Of a stretch of DNA of 7,865 bases, positions 5,904-7,865 are shown piece by piece. A program made the position numbers and the translations under genes. Numbering within the stretch: position 1 is the stretch's first letter; each line of letters starts with the position of its first letter. The notes under the pieces are model-generated. The model was given only the letters and a program-made list of their open reading frames with translations. It was not told the DNA's origin and did not search any database. This stretch comes from an uncultured Oscillospiraceae bacterium (GTDB lineage: Bacteria; Bacillota; Clostridia; Oscillospirales; Oscillospiraceae). Location of the stretch: the NCBI GenBank assembly GCA_900752305.1, contig CAADUV010000146.1, forward strand, positions 1 to 7,865, in the 5' to 3' direction.

Positions 5904-5909
5904 GAGGAG
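5904..5909 (+). promoter_or_regulatory. Shine-Dalgarno that fixes the mltG start
   Basis: GAGGAG lies 7 bases before the ATG at 5917. An ATG at 5902, in the same frame, overlaps this site and has no ribosome site of its own, so the downstream ATG is the better start. Confidence 0.8.
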
Positions 5910-5916
5910 AAACGAT

Positions 5917-7317
5917 ATGGCTGACGAAAAGCGCAACAGGGAAGAGAACGAGGATCTGAACAAGAATCTGGAGAGCGACCTGGACGAGCTGGACACACCT
6001 GCGGATACGATGGAAGAGCGGGCGGATTTGAGCTGGCTGTATAAGGCGGATGAGGACAACGAGGATGACAACGACCTGGAAGAGGCCGACGAGGACGCCA
6101 AGGAGATCGACCTGGACGCCATGATCGACGAGATCTTGAACCATATCGACCCCAACGACTGGGAGGAGTGGAAGGATCAGCCGCCCAGAGAGACGCCGCC
6201 CCCCGCAGCTGCCCCTCAGCAGCCCACCCTGACAGACACTGTGCCCACCGGAAAAACACGGAAAAAGCAGCGCCGCAGTCTGCCCACCAACATCGCCGAA
6301 GGCGTCATCTACGTAGGCGGCATCCTGCTCATCTCCTTCATCCTGGCCACCATCGGCTGGCGCTGGGCGGGGGATGTGCTGGCGCTGAACAAGGAACCGC
6401 TCACCGCCTCCGTGACCATCACGGAAGGGGAGTCCCTGGGGGACGTGACGGCAGAGCTGAAGGAGAAGGGGCTGGTGAAGTACGGCTACCTGTTCCAGCT
6501 CTTTGCCAGCTTCACCCACAAGGCGGAGAAGATCACCGCCGGTTCCTACGAGCTGAGCACGGTCATGGACTACAGCGCCCTGCTCAACAACATCAGCTCC
6601 ACTTCGGCCTATCGAGAGACGGTCACCGTCACCATCCCGGAGGGCTACACGGTGGAGGAGATTTTCAAACTCATGGAGAATAAGGGCGTGTGCAGCTACA
6701 ACGACCTGCTGAAGGTCGCCCAGGAGGAGACCTTCGACTTTGATTTCCTCAAGGAGGTAAAGACCACCAAGGAAAAGCGTTTGGAAGGGTACCTGTTCCC
6801 AGATACCTATGAGTTCTACAAGGGCGCAGACGCCAAGAATGTCATCAACACCATGCTGAAAAACTTCGATGAGCGGTTTGACAGCAAGATGGAAGCGGAG
6901 ATGCAGCTGCTGGGCTACAGCAAGAACGACATCATCATCATGGCCTCCATCATCGAGAAGGAGACCGACGGCAGCGACCAGCGGAACATCGCTTCGGTCA
7001 TCCAGAACCGGCTCAAAAACACCTGGGCAACGCCCAAGGGCTACTTGCAGGTGGACTCCACCATTCAGTACCTGCTGAAGGAGCGAAAAAAGAAGCTGAC
7101 CGACAAAGATCTGGAGATCGACAGCCCCTACAACACCTACAAGAATCCCGGTCTGCCCATCGGCCCCATCTGCAACCCCGGCCTGACCGCCATCCAGGCG
7201 GCGTTGGAGCCAAACAAGACCAATTACTATTACTTCATGCTGGGGAAGGACGGCACCACCCACTTCTTTGACACGGAAGCCGCCTTCCTGGCCTTCAAGG
7301 CGGAGCAGCAGGATTAA
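5917..7317 (+). CDS. mltG: Endolytic murein transglycosylase MltG (YceG-like)
   Basis: MltG cleaves glycan strands within nascent peptidoglycan and is thought to set strand length near the synthases. The product has 466 residues. Residues 1-90 are cytoplasmic and strikingly acidic (37 Asp or Glu by my count), followed by a Pro/Ala-rich linker and a basic KTRKKQRR cluster (113-120). One membrane segment covers about 128-148. The outer part has a LysM-like region (about 164-255, including ITEGESL and IPEGYT) and the YceG catalytic domain: GYLFPDTYEF (291-300), MASIIEKET (342-350) with the catalytic glutamate at 347, LQVDSTIQY (377-385) and NPGLPIGPICNPG (410-422). It is longer than E. coli MltG (about 340 residues), mainly because of the acidic arm. 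It lies 64 bases after DJ-1, beyond a hairpin, and 20 bases before the U32 gene. E. coli has yceG next to tmk; Bacillus has yrrL close to U32 genes. Confidence 0.95.
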   Translation: MADEKRNREENEDLNKNLESDLDELDTPADTMEERADLSWLYKADEDNEDDNDLEEADEDAKEIDLDAMIDEILNHIDPNDWEEWKDQPPRETPPPAAAPQQPTLTDTVPTGKTRKKQRRSLPTNIAEGVIYVGGILLISFILATIGWRWAGDVLALNKEPLTASVTITEGESLGDVTAELKEKGLVKYGYLFQLFASFTHKAEKITAGSYELSTVMDYSALLNNISSTSAYRETVTVTIPEGYTVEEIFKLMENKGVCSYNDLLKVAQEETFDFDFLKEVKTTKEKRLEGYLFPDTYEFYKGADAKNVINTMLKNFDERFDSKMEAEMQLLGYSKNDIIIMASIIEKETDGSDQRNIASVIQNRLKNTWATPKGYLQVDSTIQYLLKERKKKLTDKDLEIDSPYNTYKNPGLPIGPICNPGLTAIQAALEPNKTNYYYFMLGKDGTTHFFDTEAAFLAFKAEQQD

Positions 7318-7337
7318 AGAGAGACGAGAGGGAAACG

Positions 7338-7865
7338 ATGGAGAAACGAAAGATCGAACTGCTGGCTCCGGCCGGCGATATGGAGCGGCTGAAAATGGCC
7401 GTGGCCTACGGGGCGGACGCGGTGTACCTGGCAGGCACCACCTTCGGGATGCGTGCCTTCGCCGGCAACTTTGACCAGGACGAGCTGTACCAGGCCGTCC
7501 GCTACTGCAAAGCCCACGGGGTGGACGCCCACGTGACCATCAACACCATGCCCCGGTGCAATGAGGTGAAGGAGCTGCCCGCCTGGCTGGAAGGGCTGGC
7601 CGACGCCGGCGTCACCGCCGTCATTGTGGCCGACCTGGGTGCCTTCCGGCTGGCCCAGAAGTACGCCCCCCACGTGCAGAAGCACATCTCCACCCAGGCC
7701 AGCATCTGCAACTACGAGACCGCCAACGCCTGGTACGACTTGGGCGCCAGCCGGGTCATTTTGGCGCGAGAAGTCCCCCTGGAGGACATCCGGGAGATCC
7801 GTCAAAAGACCCCGCCGGAATTAGAAATTGAAGCCTTCGTCCACGGGGCGATGTGCGTGTCCTAC
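7338..7865 (+). CDS. Peptidase U32 family protein, 3' end outside the window
   Basis: The frame is open from the ATG at 7338 to the window edge, giving the first 176 residues; full U32 proteins are usually 400 or more. The start IELLAPAGDMERLKMAV (6-22) followed by GADAVYLAG (25-33) is the typical U32 opening, and the segment ends in EAFVHGAMCVSY (165-176), which matches the start of the U32 signature around its conserved cysteines. GAGGGA (7328-7333) precedes the ATG by four bases. U32 proteins were named after a collagenase-type peptidase, but several characterised members (RlhA, TrhP, UbiU/UbiV) act in RNA hydroxylation or ubiquinone synthesis and bind an iron-sulfur cluster, so a tRNA or rRNA modification role is at least as likely as proteolysis. 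It is the fourth gene of the tmk run. Confidence 0.92.
   Translation, partial: MEKRKIELLAPAGDMERLKMAVAYGADAVYLAGTTFGMRAFAGNFDQDELYQAVRYCKAHGVDAHVTINTMPRCNEVKELPAWLEGLADAGVTAVIVADLGAFRLAQKYAPHVQKHISTQASICNYETANAWYDLGASRVILAREVPLEDIREIRQKTPPELEIEAFVHGAMCVSY

Noticed and set aside
5872..7263. Minus-strand open frame of 463 codons opposite mltG
   Set aside because: It is antisense to a clear MltG with its catalytic motif, and its Leu/Val/Gln-rich composition reflects reversed GC-rich codons.

Overview
This looks like a chromosomal segment from a low-AT (GC-rich) Firmicute, most likely a gut-type Clostridia/Oscillospiraceae relative. The evidence is the Firmicute-style Shine-Dalgarno sites (AGGAGG, AAGGAG, GAGGAG), an FHA domain fused to a FtsW/RodA polymerase, a YceG/MltG protein with a long acidic cytoplasmic arm, and mltG next to a U32 peptidase gene, as in Bacillus yrrL-yrrO. 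The taxonomic placement is inference. I see no mobile element, CRISPR array, tRNA or rRNA.

Layout. Positions 3-3259, minus strand: a two-gene cell-wall unit, read from right to left. First comes an FHA-fused SEDS glycosyltransferase (FtsW/RodA/SpoVE family), then a class B penicillin-binding transpeptidase whose start codon overlaps the SEDS stop codon (ATGA). Positions 3260-3620: a 361-base, AT-rich, gene-free stretch with several perfect hairpins, two of them good intrinsic terminators, plus a probable promoter for the SEDS-PBP unit. Positions 3621-4403, minus strand: a single ATP-binding subunit of a polysaccharide/teichoic-acid-type ABC exporter with no permease gene beside it. Positions 4404-4592: a divergent promoter region with two back-to-back extended -10 promoters. 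Positions 4593-7865, plus strand: four closely spaced genes, tmk (thymidylate kinase), a DJ-1/PfpI family protein, mltG (endolytic murein transglycosylase) and a U32 peptidase cut off by the window end.

How the genes fit together. The SEDS protein polymerises glycan strands from lipid II, the class B PBP cross-links them, and MltG cleaves nascent glycan strands, so three of the seven genes act on the same peptidoglycan. The ABC ATPase probably energises export of an envelope glycopolymer. Tmk supplies dTDP for DNA synthesis. DJ-1 and U32 are accessory proteins of less certain role. Overall this is mainly a housekeeping envelope region. The points that deserve a second look are the FHA-SEDS fusion with Thr-x-x-Asp motifs in acidic tails, the orphan exporter ATPase, and the hairpin-dense gap, which could encode a small RNA.
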